Shown in pieces: positions 1-5,030 of a stretch of DNA of 5,030 nucleotides (position 1 is its first letter; each line of letters begins with the position of its first letter). The stretch covers positions 1-5,030 of the forward strand of contig JAIRLQ010000102.1 in assembly GCA_031259345.1 (NCBI GenBank). The letters are read 5' to 3'. Position numbers and translations under genes: made by a program. The DNA comes from Treponema sp. (lineage in GTDB: Bacteria > Spirochaetota > Spirochaetia > Treponematales > Breznakiellaceae). The notes under the pieces are model-generated. The model saw nothing but the letters and a program-made list of their open reading frames with translations. It ran no database searches and was not told the DNA's origin.

Positions 1-564
1 GTCCTGCTTAAAACCCTGGAGGAAATATCGGAAAAGCCTGCTGACGGGGTACTGTATGTCCCCAGCGAGCCGAAACTGGAAGCCCTTCCCATCTTTGCCG
101 AGCTAAGGAGCCGCCGTTGTGGGGGTATGCCTATACAGATAGGGTACTGTAACGGGTTCAATACAAAATTGAACTGCCTGGAATACCACCGGGGCAGCGA
201 GGCGTGCGTTGCGGCAGACGACGTCATCATGCTTCTGGCTAAATTGCAGGATGTAAAAGACGGCAAAATCGATGCGTCCACAGTGGAGGCCTTTTCCCTG
301 CCCAAGGGGAGGGGCATACTATACTATGAAACCTCCATGCACTATGCGCCCAGTAAGCCCGGCGCTCCCTACCGCAGCATCATCGTACTGCCCCGGGAAA
401 CCAACACGGATCTGCCGGAATTCAAGGCCGTTACCGCCGAAGACAAACTGCTGCGGGCCCGTAACAAATGGCTCATTGCCCACCCCGATGCTCCCGAGGC
501 GGCGGGGGGCGCCCATGCCGGCATAACGGGAAAAAATCCCGATGTAGAGAAGGATATTTCTTAG
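1..564 (+). CDS. DUF4867-family protein, 5'-truncated by window edge
   Basis: The reading frame is open from base 1 and ends at TAG 562-564, giving 187 visible residues. The ATG at 127 is internal: the 42 codons before it read as protein matching the family (LYVPSEPKLEALPIF), so the true start lies outside the window. The central block GGMPIQIGYCNG, then LEYHRGSE (about residues 61-67) and FSLPKG with a later His (MHYAP, His114), is what I recognise as DUF4867, a family of about 200 residues of unknown function. The spacing of His63, Glu67, Glu96 and His114 resembles a metal-binding cupin, and the YHRGSE block recalls ureidoglycolate-lyase-like cupins; this fold is an inference. The C-terminal tail after about residue 160 is rich in Ala, Gly and Pro and looks disordered. 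It is separated from the next gene by a promoter-like gap, so it probably belongs to a different upstream transcript. Substrate and role are unknown. Confidence 0.8.
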   Translation, partial: VLLKTLEEISEKPADGVLYVPSEPKLEALPIFAELRSRRCGGMPIQIGYCNGFNTKLNCLEYHRGSEACVAADDVIMLLAKLQDVKDGKIDASTVEAFSLPKGRGILYYETSMHYAPSKPGAPYRSIIVLPRETNTDLPEFKAVTAEDKLLRARNKWLIAHPDAPEAAGGAHAGITGKNPDVEKDIS

Positions 565-599
565 TTTTGGCGGGATTGATTATTAGGCGGTATGGCCCG

Positions 600-629
600 T
601 TGACAGCGGGGGCGCTTTTGCGGTATCTT
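600..629 (+). promoter_or_regulatory. Candidate sigma-70-type promoter for the downstream run
   Basis: A perfect TTGACA (600-605) is followed after 18 bp by TATCTT (624-629), which matches four of six positions of the -10 consensus. It lies in the only sizeable gap (565-672) upstream of the small zinc-ribbon gene and rpsT. A perfect TATAAT also occurs at 645-650, but no -35 lies at a proper distance from it (TTGCGG at 618-623 is 21 bp away), so the pairing given here is the best available. Nothing else is evident in this gap except AT-rich sequence at 629-650. Confidence 0.4.
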
Positions 630-672
630 TTATAGAACACTATTTATAATCCCAATCGGGTAAGGAGAAACT

Positions 673-843
673 ATGGCCCAGGCCAGTAAAAACTCGCGTA
701 CATCCAGCGCAACCCAGAAATTCTTTTGTTCCTGCGGCGGCGAAGTCAAAATGAAGACGTTTTTCGAAAACGGTAAGGTCAAAAACATGGCTGAATGTGA
801 AAAATGCAAACGGCAGGAACGTCGGCCCTCAGATTTTAGGTAA
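673..843 (+). CDS. Small zinc-ribbon-like protein (56 aa), unknown function
   Basis: This short frame starts with ATG 673, preceded by a strong ribosome-binding site (AAGGAGA, 662-668), and ends at TAA 841-843, only 12 bp before rpsT. The product has 56 residues. It contains a CxC pair (Cys19, Cys21) and a CxxC pair (Cys42, Cys45) separated by 20 residues, which would suit a single four-cysteine zinc site. The N-terminal 16 residues are rich in Ser, Thr and Lys, and the C-terminus is basic (KCKRQERR), so nucleic-acid or ribosome binding is plausible. The arrangement is reminiscent of small zinc-ribbon ribosomal proteins such as L33, but the sequence does not match L33 as I know it and the first pair is CxC rather than CxxC. 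Position as probable first gene of the rpsT run suggests a translation-linked role; this is inference. The strong ribosome-binding site and the cysteine pattern make a real gene likely. Confidence 0.8.
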   Translation: MAQASKNSRTSSATQKFFCSCGGEVKMKTFFENGKVKNMAECEKCKRQERRPSDFR

Positions 844-855
844 AAGGTAGTTTAC

Positions 856-1131
856 ATGGCTAAGAAAATTTCATCAGCCGAAAAACGGCATCGGCAGAGT
901 GAAGAACGCAGGTTAAGGAATAAGTCCGTAAAGTCTTCTGTCAGGACCAGCGTTAAAAAATTTATAACTCTGGCGCGTAAGAATGAAGCTCTAGAGGCCG
1001 AGGCCGCTTTAAAAGAAATGGTAAGCCAGCTTGATTCTGCCGCCGGAAAGGGCATTATCAAGAAAAATGCCGCGGCCCGTAAAAAATCCCGGATGCAGCG
1101 GTTTTTTAATACGCTTAAGGCGGCCCATTAA
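856..1131 (+). CDS. rpsT: 30S ribosomal protein S20
   Basis: The 91-residue basic protein matches bacterial S20 (87 residues in E. coli), a primary 16S rRNA-binding protein of the small subunit made largely of long helices. Hallmarks are the N-terminal block SSAEKRHRQSEERRLRN (residues 6-22), the Lys/Arg-rich helix with NKSVKSSVRTSVKK (22-35), and the C-terminal signature LDSAAGKGIIKKNAAARKKS (59-78). The start ATG is preceded by AAAAGG (842-847) with 8 bp spacing, overlapping the stop of the preceding small gene. The protein is full length with no frameshift. S20 often regulates its own synthesis in enterobacteria, but nothing in this leader shows that here. Confidence 0.97.
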   Translation: MAKKISSAEKRHRQSEERRLRNKSVKSSVRTSVKKFITLARKNEALEAEAALKEMVSQLDSAAGKGIIKKNAAARKKSRMQRFFNTLKAAH

Positions 1132-1150
1132 ACAGGGGTTGCTTTCTTTT

Positions 1151-1194
1151 GGGCTGCCGAAAAGCGGCAGTCCGGGCGGACAAATTCACGCCCG
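1151..1194 (+). promoter_or_regulatory. Tandem hairpins in the rpsT-hup gap
   Basis: The 90-bp gap between rpsT and the HU gene contains two adjacent inverted repeats. The first pairs 1151-1159 with 1165-1173 (nine pairs including one G-U, loop of 5). The second pairs CGGGCG 1173-1178 with CGCCCG 1189-1194 (loop of 10). They share base 1173, so they may be alternatives. Neither is followed by a run of T, so a simple intrinsic terminator is unlikely. An mRNA-processing or stability element, or a leader structure for the HU gene, fits better. This is visual pairing only. Confidence 0.35.
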
Positions 1195-1221
1195 CCGCAT
1201 TTCTCCCGATGATGAGGGTTT

Positions 1222-1590
1222 ATGGTGGGAAATAAGTATACCAAGGCTGAAATCGTCGATTCTATTTACGAAAAATCCGGTATAAACCGCAGGGATATAC
1301 GGGATGTAATAGAACTTGTCTTGGGTGAGATTAAAACGGCTCTTATTGACCACAGGGTGATAGAACTGCGCGGTTTTGGCACTTTTGAAGTAAAGATCCG
1401 CAAAGGCAGGCAGAAGGCGCGGAATCCCCGTACGGGGGAAATCTTGTCTGTCAGTTCTCATGGAACGGCGGTTTTTAGGGCCGGGCGTGAATTAAAGCAG
1501 CAGGTATGGAATCTAAAAAGCCCGCCTGTAGAGTCCGCGCCCGGCCAGACAAACGAGCCAAACGAACCGAACGAAGGCAATACGGTATGA
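1222..1590 (+). CDS. hup: HU/IHF-family DNA-binding protein with C-terminal tail
   Basis: This is a nucleoid-associated, dimeric DNA-bending protein. Residues 4-98 form a complete HU/IHF domain: an N-terminal helical part beginning NKYTKAEIVDSIYEKSG, the GFGTF motif (51-55), the DNA-binding arm with RNPRTGE (67-73) and its intercalating proline (Pro69), and the C-terminal helix AVFRAGRELKQQV (83-95). HU proteins are usually about 90 residues; here a further 24 residues form a polar tail ending in three NEP/NEG repeats (111-119). Which of HU or IHF it resembles more cannot be settled by eye. The start is uncertain: GAGGG (1214-1218) lies only 3 bp before ATG 1222 but 6 bp before an in-frame GTG at 1225, so the shorter start is possible. 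The stop TGA overlaps the ATG of lnt, which suggests translational coupling. Confidence 0.93.
   Translation: MVGNKYTKAEIVDSIYEKSGINRRDIRDVIELVLGEIKTALIDHRVIELRGFGTFEVKIRKGRQKARNPRTGEILSVSSHGTAVFRAGRELKQQVWNLKSPPVESAPGQTNEPNEPNEGNTV
1552..1578 (+). repeat. Three 9-bp tandem units in the 3' end of the HU gene
   Basis: Units AACGAGCCA (1552-1560), AACGAACCG (1561-1569) and AACGAAGGC (1570-1578) are in phase with the HU reading frame and encode NEP, NEP and NEG. The last unit contains GAAGG (1573-1577), which also serves as the apparent ribosome-binding site of lnt. Copy-number change here would alter the tail by three residues without a frameshift. Confidence 0.75.
1573..1577 (+). promoter_or_regulatory. 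Ribosome-binding site that sets the lnt start
   Basis: GAAGG lies 9 bp upstream of ATG 1587, inside the end of the HU gene. Together with the ATGA stop-start overlap it supports 1587 as the lnt start over the in-frame ATG at 1506. Confidence 0.6.
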
Positions 1591-3335
1591 ACCCCGGCAT
1601 GGGGATTAAATCTTTTTTTATTAATCTTGCCGCCATAGTCCTGGGTATTGCGCTTTTTGCGGCGGCTTTCCCCAATCTTCTGTTTGAAAACGGCATTCCT
1701 CTTCTTGCGTGGGTGGCGTATATCCCGGTTTTTTGGGTGATACGGCGTTCTTCACCGGGCGCCTGTGTCTTTTGGGGCGCTCTTTACGGGTATGGGGCCT
1801 ATAGCCTCTTTAATTATTGGCTTAGTGTTTTCCATCCCCTTGGCGGGCTTATTGTCAATTCCATCTATATGGTATATCTTGCCCTGTTGTTTCCGGTCTT
1901 GCGCCTTGCCCTTGCTGTCTACCCAAAACGGGGCTATATACTCCAGTGGCTTATCTGGCTTGCTTTTGAATACCTTCGTACCAGGGGCTTTCTTGGTTAT
2001 GCCTACGGTATTATAGGATATTCCCAATGGCAGATGCTCCCATTAATCCAGATTGCTTCCTTTACCGGTGTTTGGGGCGTTTCTGCCCTGGTTGTTTTTC
2101 CTTCTGCCTGGATCGCTTCGGCCCTGCCCGTACATATAACCACCGGGCGGGAGGTTCCGCCGGGAAGCGTGGTAAAGGAAAGCCGGGGTCGTTCCAAAAC
2201 CCCGCCTTTTGAAACAGCTTCCCTGGGTTTAACGGCGAACCTACGGTTCGCGCTTTGGGACAAGCTCAACCTTAAAGCGTTTTTCAGGCGGGAAAAAGTT
2301 TCGGCTCTTCTTTGGGCGGCAGCTTTGGCCGCTGCCCTGGTGTACGGTTTTATATCCCTTGGCATGGTAAAAAACGCGGCGGAAGATCCCGATACGCGGA
2401 TTGCCAAAATCGCCTTGATTCAGCATAATACCGATCCCTGGAAGGGCGGCATAGAACAATACCGGCAAAACTACCGTGTTTTAAAGCGTCTTTCCGACGA
2501 AGCAATTGCGGCGGAGGCCGGCCTTGACCTGGTGGTTTGGTCGGAAACCGCCTTTGTGCCCCGTATCTACTGGCACCAGACAGTGCGGGATGATCATGAA
2601 TCCTGGGTACTGGTAAAGGAGTTGTTGGACTACCTTAAAACACAGGATGTGCCCTTTGTCATCGGAAACGATGATGCCAGAAAAGAACCCGCCAAAAATC
2701 CAAATGTCCAGGAAGACAACCGCGTTGACTATAACGCGGTTATGCTTTTTGAAAAGGGCGAAATTACGGACTTGTACCGAAAGCTCCATTTGGTGCCTTT
2801 TACCGAGCATTTTCCCTATCAAAAGCAGTTCCCCTGGGTGTACGATGCCCTGATAAACGCCGATACCCATTTTTGGGAAATGGGAAACGAGGCTACGGTT
2901 TTTAACGCCAGGGGCATCAAATTTTCTACCCCTATCTGTTTTGAAGATACCTTTGGGGATATTTCCCGCCAGTTTACCCAAAACGGGGCGGAACTTATAG
3001 TAAACCTCTCCATCGATGCGTGGTCCGCAAGCCTGCCTGCCCAAATGCAGCATCTTTCCATGGCTGTATTCCGGGCAGTGGAAAACCGCCGCTCTATGGT
3101 GCGTTCTACCGCGTCGGGGCAGAGTTGCGCCATAGATCCTTCCGGCAGGGTACTTGCCATGGCGCCGCCTTTTACCGAGGCCGCTCTGACAGTTCATGTC
3201 CCGATAATCACCATGAGTTCGGGGTATACAAAATATGGGGATTTTTTGGCGTATTTTGCCATTTTCGCCGCTTTAATCCTGTTGATCCCGGGAATATTTT
3301 GGTTTATACTAAAGAGAATTCAAAAACGAAGATAA
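1587..3335 (+). CDS. lnt: Apolipoprotein N-acyltransferase
   Basis: Lnt adds the third acyl chain from phospholipid to the N-terminal diacylglyceryl-cysteine of lipoproteins at the inner membrane. The product has 582 residues (E. coli Lnt has 512). Hydrophobic segments at about 7-28, 33-52, 59-79, 88-112, 116-134, 154-178 and 237-260, plus one at 553-576, give the expected eight membrane helices around a periplasmic nitrilase-like domain (about 270-540). The catalytic triad is visible: Glu320 in VVWSETAF, Lys399 in YRKLHLVPFTEHFPY and Cys451 in TPICFED, matching E267, K335 and C387 of E. coli; the second conserved Glu (Glu407) is also present. The residue after the cysteine is Phe where E. 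coli has Tyr. The start at 1587 was chosen for the ATGA overlap with hup and GAAGG 9 bp upstream; ATG 1506 would add a basic, polar 27-residue extension inside hup. Much of the extra length is a hydrophilic segment at about 182-236, encoded partly by a palindromic stretch. The tail is basic (KRIQKRR), fitting a cytoplasmic C-terminus. Confidence 0.95.
   Translation: MNPGMGIKSFFINLAAIVLGIALFAAAFPNLLFENGIPLLAWVAYIPVFWVIRRSSPGACVFWGALYGYGAYSLFNYWLSVFHPLGGLIVNSIYMVYLALLFPVLRLALAVYPKRGYILQWLIWLAFEYLRTRGFLGYAYGIIGYSQWQMLPLIQIASFTGVWGVSALVVFPSAWIASALPVHITTGREVPPGSVVKESRGRSKTPPFETASLGLTANLRFALWDKLNLKAFFRREKVSALLWAAALAAALVYGFISLGMVKNAAEDPDTRIAKIALIQHNTDPWKGGIEQYRQNYRVLKRLSDEAIAAEAGLDLVVWSETAFVPRIYWHQTVRDDHESWVLVKELLDYLKTQDVPFVIGNDDARKEPAKNPNVQEDNRVDYNAVMLFEKGEITDLYRKLHLVPFTEHFPYQKQFPWVYDALINADTHFWEMGNEATVFNARGIKFSTPICFEDTFGDISRQFTQNGAELIVNLSIDAWSASLPAQMQHLSMAVFRAVENRRSMVRSTASGQSCAIDPSGRVLAMAPPFTEAALTVHVPIITMSSGYTKYGDFLAYFAIFAALILLIPGIFWFILKRIQKRR
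2152..2242. repeat. Long nested palindrome inside lnt, possible palindromic repeat element
   Basis: These 91 bp can fold back on themselves through nested stems: AGGTT 2152-2156 with AACCT 2238-2242 and CGCC 2158-2161 with GGCG 2234-2237 (one bulged C at 2157); GGGAAGC 2162-2168 with GCTTCCC 2217-2223; AAAGG 2174-2178 with CCTTT 2205-2209; CGGGGT 2184-2189 with ACCCCG 2199-2204. That is 27 base pairs with interior loops. An alternative local hairpin, GCGAACC 2235-2241 with GGTTCGC 2245-2251, competes with the outer arm. The stretch encodes Lnt residues of about 189-219, rich in Gly, Ser, Pro and Lys, in the cytoplasmic loop between helices 6 and 7. Repeat status elsewhere in the genome cannot be seen from one copy. 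Confidence 0.6.
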
Positions 3336-3377
3336 AGACGTTTCCGGTGCCTGTATCTGATAGAAAAGGAAGTTAAA

Positions 3378-4073
3378 ATGAGCGCCCAGAAGAAACTGCT
3401 GGTTGTAGATGACGAAACAATAAACCTTGATTTTTTCGAGCTTATGCTTTCAAAGCTCGGCTTTATTGTCGAAAAAGCCAAAGACGGAGTAGAAGCCCTG
3501 GATAAAGTCAAGAAATTTTTCCCTGACCTTATATTGCTGGATAATATAATGCCCCGAATGTCGGGCTGGGAACTTACCAAAATTCTAAAGGCAGATCCAA
3601 AATACAGGGAAATTCCGATAGTAATGCTATCCGCCCTGGATGACGTTAAAGACAAAGTTGAAGGTTTTGAACTGGGTGTGGATGATTATATTACCAAACC
3701 ATTTAATTTTTCCGAGGTACTGGCCCGTATCCGGGCGGTGCTGCGGAACCGGGAACTCTATGCGCAGATAGTGGTTAGGGAATCCCGTCTTGCCCTGGCC
3801 GAAGATCTTAGTAACGATATAAAAAAGGCGCTTCCCGATTTTACAAAAACCATAGACGATCTTGACAGCGCCATCGCAAAACTCGGCGGGGATTCGCAAA
3901 TTCTGGAAAAAACAAAATTTGTCAGAAACAAAATAGCCGAGCTGGACGCCAGGATAGAAAAGACTATTGCCGAATGGGAAGATCTTAAAAAACGTGAAAT
4001 CGGCCTTCCGGCGCTTGAAACCCAGATTCGCAAGTCGCCTATAGCCCAGGAACAAATAAGGCCAACTTCTTAA
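3378..4073 (+). CDS. Response regulator: REC domain plus helical C-terminal extension
   Basis: Residues 5-122 form a phosphoacceptor receiver domain. The acidic pair Asp11-Asp12 (LLVVDDE), the phosphorylated Asp55 (LILLDNIMP), Ser85 (VMLSAL) and Lys107 (YITKPF) are all present, so it should be phosphorylatable by a histidine kinase. The remaining 110 residues contain no helix-turn-helix, GGDEF, HD-GYP or other output domain that I recognise. They read as long charged amphipathic helices (about 123-207, for example LEKTKFVRNKIAELDARIEK), likely a coiled coil or helical bundle, with a short polar tail. Output is therefore probably by protein-protein interaction. The start ATG follows AAGGAAG (3366-3372). 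No kinase gene is in the window. It sits 42 bp after lnt and 36 bp before the bactofilin gene; a functional link to the bactofilin is possible but unproven. Confidence 0.92.
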   Translation: MSAQKKLLVVDDETINLDFFELMLSKLGFIVEKAKDGVEALDKVKKFFPDLILLDNIMPRMSGWELTKILKADPKYREIPIVMLSALDDVKDKVEGFELGVDDYITKPFNFSEVLARIRAVLRNRELYAQIVVRESRLALAEDLSNDIKKALPDFTKTIDDLDSAIAKLGGDSQILEKTKFVRNKIAELDARIEKTIAEWEDLKKREIGLPALETQIRKSPIAQEQIRPTS

Positions 4074-4099
4074 AGCTTCATTTTAAAAACACCATAAAC

Positions 4100-4103
4100 A
4101 GGA
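4100..4103 (+). promoter_or_regulatory. Ribosome-binding site that sets the bactofilin start
   Basis: AGGA lies 6 bp upstream of ATG 4110 and immediately abuts the alternative TTG at 4104, which it could not serve. It therefore favours the ATG. Confidence 0.5.
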
Positions 4104-4109
4104 TTGAAA

Positions 4110-4526
4110 ATGTCGAAAACTGACGGAAAGAAAAAAGACAATATCGTGATTTTCGGGCCCAGTACTTCTTTTAACGGTTTTTTGCGGTTTAAAGAAACCC
4201 TTTGCATACAGGGAAAATTCCGGGGAACCATACAGGCGGCAGGGGCCCTTATTGTAGATAAAGGGGCGGTAGTAGAAGCGGATCATATTTCGGTTACCTC
4301 CCTGATAGTCTATGGAACCGTCATCGGGGCAGTTCACGCCCAGGACAAGATTGACATGTTCCCCGGCGCGGAGGTACGGGGCGATGTATCCGCCGCCCGC
4401 CTCAGGATTGCCGACGGAGTCTCTTTTGAGGGCCAGTGCAGCATGACAGGCATAGACAGGGATGTGGAAATTTTTTCACGCCCTACGGAAGAAATAAAGG
4501 CGGAACTGCAAAGAACCAATGCTTAA
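4110..4526 (+). CDS. Bactofilin (polymer-forming cytoskeletal protein)
   Basis: The 138-residue protein matches the bactofilin (formerly DUF583) family, which forms nucleotide-independent filaments through a right-handed beta-helix and takes part in cell shape and localisation. After a polar Lys-rich N-terminus (SKTDGKKKDN) the core at about 12-122 shows the short repeating beta-helix rungs: FNGFLRFKETLCIQGKFRGT, then GALIVDKGAVVEADHISV, LIVYGTVIGAVHA, IDMFPGAEVRGDV and LRIADGVSFEGQCSM. The C-terminal tail is short and charged. The start ATG 4110 has AGGA (4100-4103) 6 bp upstream; a TTG at 4104 would add two residues but has no spacing for that site. The 3' end overlaps the next gene by 8 bp. 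In spirochaetes bactofilins have been linked to cell shape and motility (family knowledge); the specific role here is unknown. Confidence 0.92.
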   Translation: MSKTDGKKKDNIVIFGPSTSFNGFLRFKETLCIQGKFRGTIQAAGALIVDKGAVVEADHISVTSLIVYGTVIGAVHAQDKIDMFPGAEVRGDVSAARLRIADGVSFEGQCSMTGIDRDVEIFSRPTEEIKAELQRTNA

Positions 4527-5007
4527 GGCAAAAGATGGAGTTGAGGCGGAAGCCCTGGTCAAAAGGCTCAAAGCTCTGGGGAAAAAAATGGTTGCCGCGG
4601 AATCCTGTACCGCGGGGCTTATTGCCAATGCCATTGCGGCTGTTCCCGGGGCTTCAGAGGTGTTTTGGGGATCTTTTGTGGTATATACCCCGGAAGCCAA
4701 AAGCGCCATGCTAAAAGTTGAGGCAAATTTAATAAGGGCCTTTGGGGCTGTGTCAATGGAAGTTGCCCGGGCCATGGCTCTAGAAGCCCTGAATATTTCC
4801 GGCGTGGATTTCGCAGTTTCTGTTACCGGTCTTGCCGGGCCCGACGGGGACGGATCCCAAACCCCGGTAGGAACAGTCTGTATTGGCTTGGCCCGGCCGG
4901 GGGAAAGCCCAAAATCGCTCTCCGTGCGATTTTCCGGCAAGAGAAATCTTGTGAGGTTATACGCGGCTAATCTGGCCCTGGAAGAGCTTTTAAAATACAT
5001 AGGATGA
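4519..5007 (+). CDS. pncC: CinA C-terminal-domain protein, probable nicotinamide-nucleotide amidase
   Basis: The 162-residue protein is a single CinA C-terminal domain, like the stand-alone PncC (YgaD) of E. coli, which hydrolyses the amide of nicotinamide mononucleotide to nicotinate mononucleotide for NAD recycling. Visible signatures are AAESCTAG (26-33) with the conserved Ser29, the VVYTPEAK block (54-61) with conserved Tyr56 and Lys61, the glycine-rich SVTGLAGPDG (101-110), PVGTV (116-120) and RFSGKRNLVR (137-146). The N-terminal MoaB/MogA-like domain found in longer CinA proteins is absent, and the frame upstream is occupied by the bactofilin, so this is a natural single-domain form rather than a truncation. 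ATG 4519 overlaps the end of the bactofilin gene by 8 bp and has no strong ribosome-binding site of its own, which suggests translational coupling. The amidase activity is inferred from the family; some CinA-domain proteins are untested. Confidence 0.9.
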   Translation: MLKAKDGVEAEALVKRLKALGKKMVAAESCTAGLIANAIAAVPGASEVFWGSFVVYTPEAKSAMLKVEANLIRAFGAVSMEVARAMALEALNISGVDFAVSVTGLAGPDGDGSQTPVGTVCIGLARPGESPKSLSVRFSGKRNLVRLYAANLALEELLKYIG

Positions 5008-5010
5008 CTT

Positions 5011-5030
5011 TTGGCGCTTGACGTTACCGG
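5011..5030 (+). CDS. Possible start of a next gene, cut by window edge
   Basis: A TTG codon at 5011 has AGGA (5001-5004) 6 bp upstream and opens a frame reading LALDVTG to the end. The ATG at 5004, which overlaps the cinA stop, runs into TGA after five codons and is not a gene. Only seven codons are visible, so no product can be named. Confidence 0.25.

Noticed and set aside
127..564. Treating ATG 127 as the start of the first gene
   Set aside because: The frame is open to base 1 and the upstream codons read as family-like protein, so ATG 127 is an internal methionine.
596..610. Small hairpin (CCCGT/GCGGG) after the DUF4867 gene as a terminator
   Set aside because: Only five pairs including a G-U, no following T-run, and its loop coincides with the TTGACA of the candidate promoter.
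1031..1285. 84-codon plus-strand frame bridging rpsT and hup
   Set aside because: It overlaps both real genes in another frame and its sequence looks like frame-shifted S20 and HU codons.
1506..1586. Upstream in-frame ATG giving Lnt 27 more residues
   Set aside because: It lies inside hup, encodes a polar basic stretch unlike a Lnt N-terminus, and the ATG at 1587 has a better-spaced GAAGG and an ATGA overlap.
2003..2407. A 134-codon minus-strand frame over the lnt palindrome
   Set aside because: No recognisable protein, no evident ribosome-binding site, and it is a shadow of lnt.
2481..3197. A 238-codon open frame on the minus strand
   Set aside because: It is antisense to the conserved nitrilase domain of lnt, including all three catalytic residues, and its translation resembles no family I know.
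4104..4109. TTG 4104 as the bactofilin start
   Set aside because: AGGA directly abuts it, leaving no spacing, while ATG 4110 is 6 bp from the same site.
5004..5021. ATG overlapping the cinA stop as a new gene
   Set aside because: It reaches TGA after five codons.
1..5030. Defence system, CRISPR, transposon or phage module
   Set aside because: Every sizeable plus-strand gene is of an ordinary or recognisable family, and no spaced repeats, transposase, integrase or nuclease signatures were seen.

Overview
The window looks like a stretch of a spirochaete chromosome, most likely a Treponema with roughly balanced GC content, such as those of insect guts. This is an inference. It rests on the gene run rpsT, hup (HU), lnt, which I recall as also occurring in Treponema pallidum, and on the style of the proteins. 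No database search was possible.

All genes read on the + strand. The left edge (1-564) holds the 3' part of a DUF4867-family gene whose start lies outside the window. A 108-bp gap follows with a candidate sigma-70-type promoter (TTGACA at 600). Next comes a tight run: a 56-residue zinc-ribbon-like protein (673-843), ribosomal protein S20 (856-1131), a 90-bp gap that can form two hairpins, an HU/IHF-family DNA-binding protein (1222-1590), apolipoprotein N-acyltransferase Lnt (1587-3335), a response regulator with a helical C-terminal extension instead of a DNA-binding domain (3378-4073), a bactofilin (4110-4526), and a stand-alone CinA C-terminal-domain protein of the PncC type (4519-5007). 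The last few bases may contain the start of another gene (TTG at 5011).

Gaps inside the run are short (12, 90, 42 and 36 bp) and two junctions overlap (4 bp at hup/lnt, 8 bp at bactofilin/cinA). No convincing intrinsic terminator is visible, so the seven genes after the promoter may be one operon. They mix housekeeping functions (ribosome, nucleoid, lipoprotein maturation, NAD salvage) with a signalling protein and a cytoskeletal protein. I see no defence system, CRISPR array, transposase, tRNA or rRNA.

The most unusual feature is inside lnt. Bases 2152-2242 can fold into a long nested hairpin of about 27 base pairs. They encode a hydrophilic segment in the cytoplasmic loop before the last N-terminal membrane helix, where E. 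coli Lnt has only a short loop. This looks like an in-frame palindromic repeat element carried inside an essential-type gene, comparable in concept to Rickettsia palindromic elements. It is the best candidate for follow-up.
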